The notes under the pieces were generated by a model. It saw only the letters and a program-made list of their open reading frames with translations. It had not been told where the DNA came from and ran no database searches. This document shows positions 45,569 to 55,589 of a stretch of 64,000 bases of DNA, in pieces (within the stretch, counting starts at the first letter, position 1; each line of letters begins with the position of its first letter). The DNA comes from Vibrio albus (GTDB taxonomy: Bacteria > Pseudomonadota > Gammaproteobacteria > Enterobacterales > Vibrionaceae): positions 1 to 64,000 of the forward strand of contig NZ_QFWT01000011.1 of assembly GCF_003144035.1 (NCBI RefSeq), written 5' to 3'. Position numbers and translations under genes: made by a program.

Positions 45569-46579
45569 ATGAAAGACATACTAAGACTCATCTGGCGTAA
45601 CCCCAAGGCATTAGCCGGGGTATCCATTCTGCTCGTGTTCATGTTTGTCAGTATCGCCGCTCCGTTAATCACCAAACATGAACCGGACAGACGTAGCGGT
45701 AATCCGCATGAATACCCGTCGTTTGTGGTCAAGGCGGCGCAAAACAACCCTGACGGCTGGACGGCAGAAAATCTGGCCACCGACAGAAGAACACTCATCC
45801 TGTCCAAAAAAGCGGATCATACCCTGGGTACCACCCGCATGGGGAGAGATGTCTGGTCCCAGTTAGCCTACGGAGCCCGGGTATCCATGGCCGTTGGCTT
45901 TGGTGCCGGGATAACCGTCTGCATTCTCGCAACCATTATCGGCGTCTCGGCCGGATATTTTGGCGGACGTGTCGACGATGTGCTTACCGCAATGATGAAT
46001 ATCATGCTGGTGATACCTCAATACCCATTAATTTTCGTTATTGCTGCATTTATCGGTGAAGCCGGGCCGCTCACCATTGCTCTGGTTATCGGCTTTATGT
46101 CCTGGCCATGGGGAGCAAGGGTCGTACGGGCACAAACAATGGCATTGCGTGAAAAAGAATTTGTTAAAGCATCAGAGGTTCTGGGTGAGTCCTCCTGGCG
46201 CATTATCTTTGTCGAAATTCTCCCTAACTTAGTCTCCATCGTTGGTGCCAGCTTCATTGGTTCGGTTATGTATGCAGTAATGATGGAAGCAACAATCTCC
46301 TTCTTAGGGATGGGCGATCCGAATACCGTCAGTTGGGGAATCATGCTGTACAACGTACAGACCTCTTCCTCAATGCTGATCGGAGCCTGGTGGGAAGTTA
46401 TCGCACCATGCCTGGCACTCATTCTAATGGTAACCGGTCTGGCTCTGCTTAACTTTGCTGTCGATGAAATTGCTAACCCGCAGTTGCGATCCAACAAAGG
46501 GATGAAACGCTGGAAAAAGCTGACCGAACAGGCGAAGAATGCTCCAGAAGCAGAGCTATCAGCAGAGAAAATTCTCTGA
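45569..46579 (+). CDS. Chitobiose ABC transporter permease 2 (DppC-like)
   Basis: A 336-residue permease starting two bases after permease 1. It shows DppC-type features: an N-terminal segment WRNPKALAGVSILLVFMF, DHTLGTTRMGRDVWSQLAYGARVSM, and an EAA-type cytoplasmic loop AQTMALREKEFVKASEVLGESSW. It would form the heterodimeric channel with permease 1. In V. cholerae two ATPase genes follow it; here the GH9 gene begins 28 bases later. Confidence 0.92.
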   Translation: MKDILRLIWRNPKALAGVSILLVFMFVSIAAPLITKHEPDRRSGNPHEYPSFVVKAAQNNPDGWTAENLATDRRTLILSKKADHTLGTTRMGRDVWSQLAYGARVSMAVGFGAGITVCILATIIGVSAGYFGGRVDDVLTAMMNIMLVIPQYPLIFVIAAFIGEAGPLTIALVIGFMSWPWGARVVRAQTMALREKEFVKASEVLGESSWRIIFVEILPNLVSIVGASFIGSVMYAVMMEATISFLGMGDPNTVSWGIMLYNVQTSSSMLIGAWWEVIAPCLALILMVTGLALLNFAVDEIANPQLRSNKGMKRWKKLTEQAKNAPEAELSAEKIL

Positions 46580-46607
46580 TTATTCAACACAGCACAGGAT
46601 GACAAAC

Positions 46608-48314
46608 ATGCAATTACTCACCAACCATATCGGCTATGAGCTGTCAGGAACCAAGCAGGCGGTCCTGATGTCAGCACAACCGTTGTCCGGAACAGATGTT
46701 GCGTTCCTGTACGATGCTGACAGCTATGAGATAATTGCTGAATATCCTGTCGGAAAAAGTAACCGTGTTGCCAACTGGCATCAGGGTTACTTCAGCTGTA
46801 TTGATTTTTCTGAGCTCACCCAAAAGGGCCACTACTACCTTGAGGTGGCCGGATACCAGTCTCACCGGTTTGAAATAGGTAACGGCGTACTGATGTGCCA
46901 TACCTTTTCCGATCTGCTCCACTATTTTAAGTCCCAGCGTTGCAGTGGCACCTTTGATCGTCAGGACAGGATGCTACCGCTGCTCGGCACTGAAAACAGG
47001 GTGGATGTCCATGGCGGCTGGTACGATGCGTCCGGGGATGTAAGTAAGTATCTGAGTCACCTTTCTTACACCAATTACCTCAATCCACAGCAGACCCCCA
47101 TGATTGTTTGGAATATGCTGAAAGGATTATCACTTTTAGAAGAGCGCGATGACTTAGCCCCCTTTTTCCGGCTAAGGCTGACTGAAGAAGCCCTGTTTGG
47201 AGCAGACTTCTTACTGCGTATGCAGGATCCGTCCGGGTTCTTCTACATGACCGTCTTTGACCAATGGAGCAAAGACGTTAAACAACGGGAGATTTGTGCC
47301 TACGCCACTCAGGAAGGGCTGAAGTCTGATGACTATCAGGCGGCATTCCGACAAGGAGGCGGAATGGCTATTGCAGCTCTGTCTTCTGCTGCCAGGCTGG
47401 ACGTCCACGGTGAGTTTACTCAACAGGATTACCTGCAAGCAGCAACAACCGGGTACTGGCACCTTAAAGAGCACAATACGACCTATCTGGATAATGGTGA
47501 GGAAAATATCATTGACCAGTACTGTGCTCTACTTGCATCGGTGGAACTTTACCGAACCACTAAGGAAAATGTTTATCTCGCTGAAAGCAGAGAATGGGCC
47601 TTGAAACTCCTTCTCTGTCAGCACACCGATGCCTTTTTTTCTGATTTTTGGGCCGTAACAGAAGAAGGAAAACGCCCTTATTATCACGCAGCGGAAGCCG
47701 GTCTACCTGTGATAGCCTTATGCGAATACCTCGATATCGAGCCGGATTTATCAATCAAAAATGATGTTAAATCAAAGGTAAGTGCTGCAATTAGCTTTGA
47801 GATCACTGTAACCCAAAAGGTCTTTAACCCTTTTGGATATCCACGTCAGTATACTCAGTCAACAGATGGTGTAAAACGCGACGCATTCTTTATGCCACAC
47901 AAAAATGAATCAGAGTACTGGTGGCAAGGTGAAAATGCCCGGTTAGCCTCACTGGCGGTTATGGCCTTGTTAGCAAAAGAACATGTCCACCACGCCGAAC
48001 TTGAAGCCTATACACAAAATGTCCTGAACTGGATTATCGGTCTTAATCCATACGACATGTGTATGCTAGACGGGCATGGATATAACAATCCGGACTATTT
48101 ACCTGACTTGGGTTTTTCAAACGCCAAAGGCGGAATATGCAATGGAATTACCAGCGGCTTTTCCGATGAAGATGGCATCGCCTTCAACCCTCCGGCTCAG
48201 AAAAATGACATTCTGCAAAACTGGCGTTGGGGTGAACAGTGGATACCTCATGCTGGATGGTATCTGCTTGCCATTACCCTCCAGTTCGCACAAACAACAC
48301 CAGAGACAGAATAA
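46608..48314 (+). CDS. GH9 glycoside hydrolase, probable exo-beta-glucosaminidase
   Basis: A 568-residue cytoplasmic GH9 enzyme (no signal peptide). An N-terminal immunoglobulin-like cellulase domain (about 1-95) leads to the (alpha/alpha)6 barrel with HGGWYDASGDVSKYL holding the catalytic base Asp. NESEYWWQGENARLA and GLNPYDMCMLDGHGYNNPDY follow. Relatives at this locus were first called endoglucanases. Characterised ones from Photobacterium and V. cholerae act on non-reducing GlcN residues of chitin oligomers, so an exo-glucosaminidase role is preferred. ATG 46608 follows AGGA by 8 bases; ATG 46599 is also in frame. Confidence 0.88.
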   Translation: MQLLTNHIGYELSGTKQAVLMSAQPLSGTDVAFLYDADSYEIIAEYPVGKSNRVANWHQGYFSCIDFSELTQKGHYYLEVAGYQSHRFEIGNGVLMCHTFSDLLHYFKSQRCSGTFDRQDRMLPLLGTENRVDVHGGWYDASGDVSKYLSHLSYTNYLNPQQTPMIVWNMLKGLSLLEERDDLAPFFRLRLTEEALFGADFLLRMQDPSGFFYMTVFDQWSKDVKQREICAYATQEGLKSDDYQAAFRQGGGMAIAALSSAARLDVHGEFTQQDYLQAATTGYWHLKEHNTTYLDNGEENIIDQYCALLASVELYRTTKENVYLAESREWALKLLLCQHTDAFFSDFWAVTEEGKRPYYHAAEAGLPVIALCEYLDIEPDLSIKNDVKSKVSAAISFEITVTQKVFNPFGYPRQYTQSTDGVKRDAFFMPHKNESEYWWQGENARLASLAVMALLAKEHVHHAELEAYTQNVLNWIIGLNPYDMCMLDGHGYNNPDYLPDLGFSNAKGGICNGITSGFSDEDGIAFNPPAQKNDILQNWRWGEQWIPHAGWYLLAITLQFAQTTPETE

Positions 48315-48328
48315 AACAAGGAATTCAA

Positions 48329-50251
48329 ATGAACTACCGTTTAGAACTTGCAGCACTGACGGAGCAAGACACACAATGCCGTTTTGCTCTGACGTTGCAT
48401 AACCTGAATGATCACAACCTTGAAAACTGGTCACTTTGTTTTTCATTTGGCCGCACTATTCTGCCTGACAGCTTATCGGCAGGGACTATTCAGCGAACCG
48501 GAAGCTTTTATACTTATCAACCCGGTCCGGAAACAACGCTCACTGCAAATGGTCATTTTTATCTGGAGTTCAGTGTCAATACCGCTCCCTTCCGTTATCT
48601 GTCAGACGGAATAATTGAAGCTTTTATTCAACACCCTGAGAGTGGGGACTCTACGCCTGTTGATGTCACATCCGTTGCCTTGCTCTCGCCGTATCACAAA
48701 CGTTCAGCGATAACAGAATGTACCCACACAGGAGCCCCTGTTATCCCGGCCCCACAGAGCCTGATACATCATGAAGACGTTTGCCTTTTGTCTTCCCGAA
48801 TCCAACTCAGCATCGGAAGTAATGACGCCAAACATGCGGCAAAATGGCTAAAGATTCAGGCCAAACAATACCAGATACATTTGGTTCAGCAGTCCACTAA
48901 AACGACTGCCGCAAGTATCCGTTTTATTACCAGTCCTGTTTTAAATGAACAGATGTACACCCTGAAAATCACTCCGGGTCAGATCACTATTGCGGCAAAC
49001 AGCTCTTCCGGATTTATGTATGGTGCTGCGACTTTATTACAGCTTTTTCCTCATACGACAGAAGAGAGCCTGACCTTACCCTGTGTAACTGTTCAAGACC
49101 GGCCAAGGTTTCGTTACCGGGGAATGATGCTGGACTGTGCACGTCACTTCTGGTCCGTGGCGCAGATAAAAGAGCTGCTCGATCAGTTAGCCTGCTACAA
49201 ATTCAACACCTTTCACTGGCACCTTACCGATGATGAAGGATGGCGGCTGGAAATCAAAGCCTTCCCTGAACTGACTGACATAGGGAGTCAAAGAGGCCCC
49301 CACCAACCACTTCAGCCACAATTTACTCACTTAGCTGAGTCATATGGCGGTTACTACACCCAGGAGCAAGTACGAGAAATCATCGAATACGCCAGTGAGC
49401 GAGCCATTACCGTCATACCTGAAATCGATATTCCAGGCCATAGCCGGGCGGCGATCTGTTCACTACCAGAGCTTCTTTCTGAACCAGAAGATACCTCTGC
49501 CTACCTGTCAATTCAGGGCTACAGGGATAACATACTGAATCCGGCGCTTCCCGGAACCTATACCTTTATAGACAAGGTACTGGAAGAGGTGTCCGCGCTG
49601 TTTCCGGGGCCATTTGTACATATAGGTGCAGACGAAGTTCCCGACGGTGTTTGGCGACATAGCCCAGCCTGTCAGAAATTAATGCAGAAACATGACTATC
49701 GTGATGCCAGAGAGCTACAAGGGCACCTGCTCCGTCATGCAGAGCAGACTCTGAATGCGAAAGGTAAACGCATGCTAGGCTGGGAAGAAGCTTCCTACGG
49801 GAACAAAGTCAGTCATCAAACACTCATCTTTCCATGGCAAAACGAAGATTCTGCATTCGAGAATATCAGAGCCGGTTATGATGTGGTATTGCAGCCGGCA
49901 CAGTATACCTACCTGGATTTGGCTCAGGACTATGCTCCGGACGAACCGGGCGTCGACTGGGCAGGAACCCTGACACTAGAGTCGGTTTATCATTACTCAC
50001 CTTTGGAACAGATTCCGGAGGACCACCCATTCAGACAGCAGATACGCGGCATTCAGTGTGCATTATGGTGTGAAATCATACCCACTCAGCAACGAATGCA
50101 GTACATGCTTTTCCCCCGATTACTGGCTGTAGCAGAAGTTGCCTGGAGTCAGAAACAAACAAAAAACTGGGAGGATTTTCTTTGCCGTCTCAAAGGACAT
50201 TTACCTCACCTAGACAAGCGGGAAATCAGCTACCGGGACCCGTGGAAATAA
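48329..50251 (+). CDS. GH20 beta-N-acetylhexosaminidase
   Basis: A 640-residue intracellular GH20 enzyme that trims GlcNAc from imported chitin oligosaccharides. An N-terminal beta domain and a GH20b-like segment precede the barrel with FRYRGMMLDCARHFWS and FNTFHWHLTDDEGWRLEI. The catalytic Asp435-Glu436 pair sits in HIGADEVPDGVW. No signal peptide is present. The start at 48329 follows AAGGA. It begins 14 bases after the GH9 gene. In V. cholerae the GlcNAc kinase gene lies between these two; here it does not. Confidence 0.94.
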   Translation: MNYRLELAALTEQDTQCRFALTLHNLNDHNLENWSLCFSFGRTILPDSLSAGTIQRTGSFYTYQPGPETTLTANGHFYLEFSVNTAPFRYLSDGIIEAFIQHPESGDSTPVDVTSVALLSPYHKRSAITECTHTGAPVIPAPQSLIHHEDVCLLSSRIQLSIGSNDAKHAAKWLKIQAKQYQIHLVQQSTKTTAASIRFITSPVLNEQMYTLKITPGQITIAANSSSGFMYGAATLLQLFPHTTEESLTLPCVTVQDRPRFRYRGMMLDCARHFWSVAQIKELLDQLACYKFNTFHWHLTDDEGWRLEIKAFPELTDIGSQRGPHQPLQPQFTHLAESYGGYYTQEQVREIIEYASERAITVIPEIDIPGHSRAAICSLPELLSEPEDTSAYLSIQGYRDNILNPALPGTYTFIDKVLEEVSALFPGPFVHIGADEVPDGVWRHSPACQKLMQKHDYRDARELQGHLLRHAEQTLNAKGKRMLGWEEASYGNKVSHQTLIFPWQNEDSAFENIRAGYDVVLQPAQYTYLDLAQDYAPDEPGVDWAGTLTLESVYHYSPLEQIPEDHPFRQQIRGIQCALWCEIIPTQQRMQYMLFPRLLAVAEVAWSQKQTKNWEDFLCRLKGHLPHLDKREISYRDPWK

Positions 50252-50317
50252 ACTTATCTCCGGCCTACCTCTTATTCGGTATGACGGAAATAGCTCAATT
50301 ACAAGGAAACAAACATA

Positions 50318-52726
50318 ATGAAATACGGTTATTTCGATAACGCAAATCGCGAATATGTTATCACTCGTCCGGATACTCCGGCACCATGGACCAATTATCT
50401 GGGCACTGAGAAATTCTGTACGGTCATCTCTCATAATGCAGGTGGGTACTCTTTCTATGATTCTCCAGAATACCACCGTGTTACCAAGTTCCGTCCTAAC
50501 GCCTCTTTTGACCGACCGGGGCATTATGTTTACCTGAGAGATGATGAAAGTGGTGATTACTGGTCGATCTCCTGGCAGCCTGTAGCCAAAAGCCTTGAAG
50601 AAGCAAAGTATGAGATCCGACATGGCCTCTCTTATTCAAAATTCAGATGCGAGTACAGCGGAATCACCGCAACCAAAACTCTGTTTGTTCCTAAAGGTGA
50701 AGATGCTGAAATCTGGGATATTGTCTTAAGAAATACCGGTGAAACTCCACGTACTATCAGTGCCTTCTCTTTCGTTGAGTTCTCATTCAGTCATATTGCC
50801 TCAGACAACCAGAACCATCAAATGTCACTGTATTCTGCCGGCACGGAGTATCATCAGGGCGTGATAGAGTACGACCTGTATTATAATACCGACGAGTTTG
50901 AGGGCTTCTACTACCTTGCCTCAACATTTGACCCTGACAGTTATGACGGTCAACGAGACCGGTTTTTAGGACCTTACCGTGATGAATCAAACCCAATCGC
51001 GGTGGTAAACGGTCAATGCTCTGACAGCGTACAAACCTGTTATAACCATTGTGGTTCACTGCACAAACAATTTGTCATTCAACCGGGAGAAGAAGTCCGT
51101 TTCGCCTTTATTCTCGGCCTGGGTAAAGGCAACGGTACCAGACTGAGACATAAATATCAGAACCCGGCTGAAGTCGATGCAGCTTTTGCCGCCATCAGAC
51201 ACCACTGGGACAAACGCTGTTCACGATTTCAGGTAACAACACCAAACGAAGGGCTGGACACGATGATCAACACCTGGACCCTGTACCAGGCGGAAACCTG
51301 TGTGGTCTGGTCCCGGTTCGCTTCTTTTATTGAAGTGGGTGGACGTACTGGTCTCGGCTATCGCGACACCGCTCAGGATGCCATGGCCGTTCCACACTCC
51401 AATCCAGAAATGACCCGAAAACGTATCATTGACCTGCTGCGCGGACAGGTGAAGGCTGGGTATGGTCTGCACCTGTTTGACCCTGACTGGTTTGATCCTG
51501 ATAAGGCCGATGTTAAGCCATCCAAATCGCCTACCGTCGTTCCGACACCAAGCGATGACGATAAAATTCACGGTATCGAAGATACCTGTTCAGACGACCA
51601 TCTGTGGCTGGTTCCGACCATCTGTCGCTATGTTATGGAAACCGGAGAAACCTCGTTTTTTGATGAAGAGATCCCTTATGCGGATGGTGGTAATGCCACT
51701 GTCTATCAGCACATGAAAGCGGCTCTTGATTTCACAGAGCAATATGTTGGGGCGACAGGCATCGCCAAAGGGCTACGCGCTGACTGGAACGATTGTCTGA
51801 ATCTTGGTGGCGGTGAATCGTCCATGGTTGCCTTCCTGCACTACTGGGCCATTACCGAGTTTATTGAGTTGGCTAAGTTCCTGAACAGGCCGGAAGATGT
51901 GGCTCACTACCAGACGATGGCAGACAAAGTCCGCTGTGCCTGTGAACAACACCTATGGGATGAAGAAGGTGGATGGTATATCCGAGGAATCACCCGAAAT
52001 GGAGAAAAAGTGGGCACCAGCCAACAAGCCGAAGGGAAAGTACACCTTGAATCCAATACATGGGCAGTCGTTTCCGGCACCGTTTCAGAAGAACGAGGCC
52101 GGAAAGCCATGGACGCGGTGGATGAGTATCTGTATTCCGGATTCGGTCTACACCTGAATGCTCCGGCGTTCACTCAACCTAATGACGATATAGGCTTTGT
52201 TACCCGAGTCTACCCGGGAGTCAAAGAAAATGGCGCTATCTTCTCACACCCTAACCCATGGGCTTGGGTTGCTGAAGCCAAGTTGGGACGCGGTAACCAA
52301 GCGATGAAATTTTACGATGCCCTCAATCCTTACAATCAGAATGACGATATTGAAACCCGTATTTCCGAACCTTACTCCTATGTGCAGTTTGTAATGGGTC
52401 GCGATCATCAGGATCACGGGCGGGCCAACCACCCCTGGCTGACCGGAACCTCCGGGTGGGCTTATATTGCGGCAACCAATCATATTCTGGGTGTTCGTCT
52501 GAGCTTTGACGGACTGGTCATCGATCCCTGCATTCCAACGGAATGGCCTGGATTTGAAGTCAGCCGGGAATGGCGAGGCTGCCGGTACAACATTTCCGTG
52601 AAAAACCCGGACAATGTGAGCCGAGGCATAAAAACCATCACCTTAAATGGCCAGGAAATCAACGGGGCTATTCCGCCCCAGCCTGCTGGCTCTGACAATG
52701 AAGTCATTGTCATCATGGGCGAATAA
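50318..52726 (+). CDS. chbP: N,N'-diacetylchitobiose phosphorylase
   Basis: ChbP (GH94) splits (GlcNAc)2 with phosphate into GlcNAc-1-phosphate and GlcNAc, saving ATP. The 802-residue cytoplasmic enzyme has an N-terminal beta sandwich, a helical barrel with GGRTGLGYRDTAQD, and the catalytic Asp492 in RADWNDCLNLGGGESS. This residue number equals that of the structurally characterised Vibrio proteolyticus enzyme. EPYSYVQFVMGRDHQDHGRANHPWLTGTSGW is near the end. Confidence 0.96.
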   Translation: MKYGYFDNANREYVITRPDTPAPWTNYLGTEKFCTVISHNAGGYSFYDSPEYHRVTKFRPNASFDRPGHYVYLRDDESGDYWSISWQPVAKSLEEAKYEIRHGLSYSKFRCEYSGITATKTLFVPKGEDAEIWDIVLRNTGETPRTISAFSFVEFSFSHIASDNQNHQMSLYSAGTEYHQGVIEYDLYYNTDEFEGFYYLASTFDPDSYDGQRDRFLGPYRDESNPIAVVNGQCSDSVQTCYNHCGSLHKQFVIQPGEEVRFAFILGLGKGNGTRLRHKYQNPAEVDAAFAAIRHHWDKRCSRFQVTTPNEGLDTMINTWTLYQAETCVVWSRFASFIEVGGRTGLGYRDTAQDAMAVPHSNPEMTRKRIIDLLRGQVKAGYGLHLFDPDWFDPDKADVKPSKSPTVVPTPSDDDKIHGIEDTCSDDHLWLVPTICRYVMETGETSFFDEEIPYADGGNATVYQHMKAALDFTEQYVGATGIAKGLRADWNDCLNLGGGESSMVAFLHYWAITEFIELAKFLNRPEDVAHYQTMADKVRCACEQHLWDEEGGWYIRGITRNGEKVGTSQQAEGKVHLESNTWAVVSGTVSEERGRKAMDAVDEYLYSGFGLHLNAPAFTQPNDDIGFVTRVYPGVKENGAIFSHPNPWAWVAEAKLGRGNQAMKFYDALNPYNQNDDIETRISEPYSYVQFVMGRDHQDHGRANHPWLTGTSGWAYIAATNHILGVRLSFDGLVIDPCIPTEWPGFEVSREWRGCRYNISVKNPDNVSRGIKTITLNGQEINGAIPPQPAGSDNEVIVIMGE

Positions 52727-52767
52727 CCACGCATTAATAAAAACTTAAGTAAAAACAGGATGTCGTT

Positions 52768-54180
52768 ATGATTCAATTTGGTACAGGCGGTTGGCGGGCC
52801 TTAATCGGTGAAGAGTTTACTAAGGACAATGTCCGTATGGTCGCTCAGGCATTAGCCAATATTATGAATAATGAGCACGTCGCTCATCTGGGGTTTGTTA
52901 TAGGTTATGACCGGCGATTCCTTTCAGACAAAGCGGCGAAATGGATGGCTGAAGTGCTGGCAGCCAATAGAGTGAACGTTAGTTTTATCAACAAATATGT
53001 TCCGACGCCAATAGTGATGTTTAAAACAAAGTTGCTGGGGTGTGCCTACTCGGCTTGCGTCACCGCTTCACACAATCCGGCCGACTACAACGGCATAAAA
53101 GTGTTCATAGAAGGTGGTCGCGATGCCGATGAAGTCATTACCGGCAAAATTGAGCAGCAGATTCAAACACTAACCAACAACGATATCCGCAACCTGGATT
53201 TTGATGATGCCGTTGCAACAGGGAAAATCACCTTGATTAACCCAATGAATGAGTTTGTGGACTCCGTTATCAACCTCATCGACATTGAGGCAATCAAACG
53301 GGCTAATCTGCGCATTCTCATCGATCCTATGTTTGGTGTCGCCAAAAATGCACTGCAAACCGTACTGATTAACGGCCGCTGTGATGTAGACGTCATTCAT
53401 GACGAGACAAACCCCGGTTTTGGTGGCCTGATGCCCTCCCCTAGTGCAGCCACACTTTACCGGTTAAAACACCTCGTCGCCCATGAAGGCTATGACATCG
53501 GTATTGGCACCGACGGCGATGCGGATCGGCTGGGAATCATTGACGAGCGGGGACATTTCATCCATCCGAATGAAGTCCTTCTGTTGCTCTACTACTATCT
53601 GCTGAAATATAAAGGCTGGAAAGGATCCGTGGTACGCAACATCGCAACCACTCACCTTCTGGACAAAATAGCCGCGGACTATGATCAGCACAGTTTTGAA
53701 GTGCCGGTGGGTTTTAAGCATATCAGCGCCCAAATGGAAGCCAGTGACGCACTGATCGGTGGAGAAAGCTCAGGAGGACTCACCATACGCGGACACATCA
53801 AGGGCAAAGATGGCGTTTTTGCATCCAGCTTACTGGTGGAAATGCTCAGTACAACGGGTAAAAAGCTTTCAGAGTTACTGGATGAAATCTACACCAAGTA
53901 TGGATACACATACACGGCAGAGGGAGACTGTACATTCAGGCCTGATGAAAAAGAGGCGCTTTATGAGAAATTGTACATCAGAAAAGCACTACCTGATTTT
54001 GGGTATGAAGTCGATAGGGTCAGCTACCAGGACGGAACCAAAGTGTACTTTAAAAACGGGGGATGGTTAATTGCCCGTTTCTCTGGTACTGAACCGTTAT
54101 TACGTATCTTTGCGGAAATGGAAAATCAGGCTGTAGCAGAAAAAGCGGTTCAGCAGATGAAGGACTTTCTGTCACTTTAG
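52768..54180 (+). CDS. Phosphohexomutase, probable GlcNAc-1-P to GlcNAc-6-P mutase
   Basis: A 470-residue alpha-D-phosphohexomutase. The phospho-Ser is residue 101 in TASHNPADYNGIK. The Mg2+ loop is GIGTDGDADRLG, the sugar-specificity loop GGESSGG and the phosphate-binding loop ARFSGTEPLLR. As the last gene of the operon it should convert the GlcNAc-1-phosphate made by ChbP into GlcNAc-6-phosphate for NagA. From sequence alone a phosphomannomutase or phosphoglucomutase label is equally possible; the context decides. Confidence 0.9.
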   Translation: MIQFGTGGWRALIGEEFTKDNVRMVAQALANIMNNEHVAHLGFVIGYDRRFLSDKAAKWMAEVLAANRVNVSFINKYVPTPIVMFKTKLLGCAYSACVTASHNPADYNGIKVFIEGGRDADEVITGKIEQQIQTLTNNDIRNLDFDDAVATGKITLINPMNEFVDSVINLIDIEAIKRANLRILIDPMFGVAKNALQTVLINGRCDVDVIHDETNPGFGGLMPSPSAATLYRLKHLVAHEGYDIGIGTDGDADRLGIIDERGHFIHPNEVLLLLYYYLLKYKGWKGSVVRNIATTHLLDKIAADYDQHSFEVPVGFKHISAQMEASDALIGGESSGGLTIRGHIKGKDGVFASSLLVEMLSTTGKKLSELLDEIYTKYGYTYTAEGDCTFRPDEKEALYEKLYIRKALPDFGYEVDRVSYQDGTKVYFKNGGWLIARFSGTEPLLRIFAEMENQAVAEKAVQQMKDFLSL

Positions 54181-54222
54181 TACCAAGCGCCTCTAAGAGC
54201 GCCCCTATAGGTAGAAGCCTTT

Positions 54223-54251
54223 GCCCGGTCGTATTTCACCGGGCTTTTTTT
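54223..54251 (+). terminator. Chitobiose operon terminator
   Basis: GCCCGGT pairs with ACCGGGC and is followed by seven T residues, 43 bases after the last gene. Confidence 0.9.
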
Positions 54252-54276
54252 GCTACTTTTTATGCACCGAAATAAC

Positions 54277-54302
54277 AAAGACCCACCTTTTGGCGGGTCT
54301 TT
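54277..54302 (-). terminator. amtB terminator
   Basis: AAAGACCC and GGGTCTTT form a stem extended by CC/GG around TTTT, 33 bases past the amtB stop. Confidence 0.65.
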
Positions 54303-54334
54303 GATTCAGTTCAAGAGACTAAAGAAAATCGAGT

Positions 54335-55564
54335 TTATTTTACTGTTACAAACTCTGGGTAAGCACCAACACCACAGTCGTGCATGTCCATACCTTCCAT
54401 TTCTTCTTCTTCAGATACCCGGATACCCATTGTTGCTTTCAGAATGCCCCATACAACCAGGCTTGCTGCGAATACCCAACCGAAGATAACGGCTGCACCC
54501 AGTAGCTGAGCACCGAAGCTTGCATCGCCGTTGCTCACAGGAACAACCATCACACCGAAGAAGCCACATACACCGTGAACAGAGATAGCACCTACTGGAT
54601 CATCAATTTTCAGTTTATCCAGAGTCAGGATGCTGAATACCACCAGCACACCAGCCAGAAGACCAACGATAACCGATGCAACCGGAGACGGAGACAGAGG
54701 ATCCGCAGTGATAGCAACCAGACCAGCAAGCGCACCGTTCAGAACCATAGTCAGGTCAGCTTTACCCCACATAGTCTGACATACCAGCAATGCTGCGATT
54801 GCACCAGCAGCAGCTGCTGCGTTCGTGTTCAGGAAGATCTGACCTACTGCTGTCGCATTTTCAAAGTCAGAAACCATCAGCTGAGAACCACCGTTGAAAC
54901 CAAACCAGCCTAACCACAGGATAAAGGTACCCAGTGTTGCCAGCGGCATGTTTGAACCTGGAATTGGGTGGATTTCACCGTTTTTACCGTATTTACCCTT
55001 ACGAGCACCCAGTAGCAGAACACCAGCAAGAGCTGCACCAGCACCAGCCATGTGAACAATACCTGAACCAGCAAAGTCACTAAAGCCTGCTTCTGACAGG
55101 AAGCCACCGCCCCACGTCCAGTAACCTTCCATTGGGTAGATAACACCAGTCATCACAACAGAGAAGATTAAGAAAGCCCATAGTTTCATACGTTCAGCAA
55201 CCGCGCCAGATACCACTGACATTGCCGTTGCAACAAACACAACCTGGAAGAAGAAGTCAGACTCAAGAGAGTGATCCGCACCTTCGCCTTGTGTACCAAT
55301 CAGACCACCGATAGATGGGAACCAGCCACCAGAAGTATTATCGACATACATGATGTGATAACCGATCAGCAAATACATAGTACAAGCGATCGCATAAAGG
55401 ATGAAGTTTTTCGCCAGAATCTCAGTCGTGTTCTTAGAGCGAACCAGACCCGCTTCGAGCATGGCAAATCCTGCTGCCATCCACATAACCAACGCACCTG
55501 AAATTAAAAAGAAAAAAGTGTCCAGTGCGTAACGTAACTCTGTTACTGTTGTTAATAATTCCAT
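54335..55564 (-). CDS. amtB: Ammonium transporter AmtB
   Basis: AmtB is a trimeric inner-membrane ammonium channel that is blocked by GlnK. The 409-residue protein has about eleven membrane segments. Landmarks are SGALVMWMAAGFAMLEAGLVRSKN, GGFLSEAGFSDFAGSGIVHMAGAG (Asp and pore His) and DDPVGAISVHGVCGFFG with the second pore His. It lies 25 bases after glnK, the nearly universal glnK-amtB pair. Confidence 0.96.
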   Translation of the reverse strand: MELLTTVTELRYALDTFFFLISGALVMWMAAGFAMLEAGLVRSKNTTEILAKNFILYAIACTMYLLIGYHIMYVDNTSGGWFPSIGGLIGTQGEGADHSLESDFFFQVVFVATAMSVVSGAVAERMKLWAFLIFSVVMTGVIYPMEGYWTWGGGFLSEAGFSDFAGSGIVHMAGAGAALAGVLLLGARKGKYGKNGEIHPIPGSNMPLATLGTFILWLGWFGFNGGSQLMVSDFENATAVGQIFLNTNAAAAAGAIAALLVCQTMWGKADLTMVLNGALAGLVAITADPLSPSPVASVIVGLLAGVLVVFSILTLDKLKIDDPVGAISVHGVCGFFGVMVVPVSNGDASFGAQLLGAAVIFGWVFAASLVVWGILKATMGIRVSEEEEMEGMDMHDCGVGAYPEFVTVK

Positions 55565-55589
55565 TATAAAGTCCTCAGTCCATTAAACC

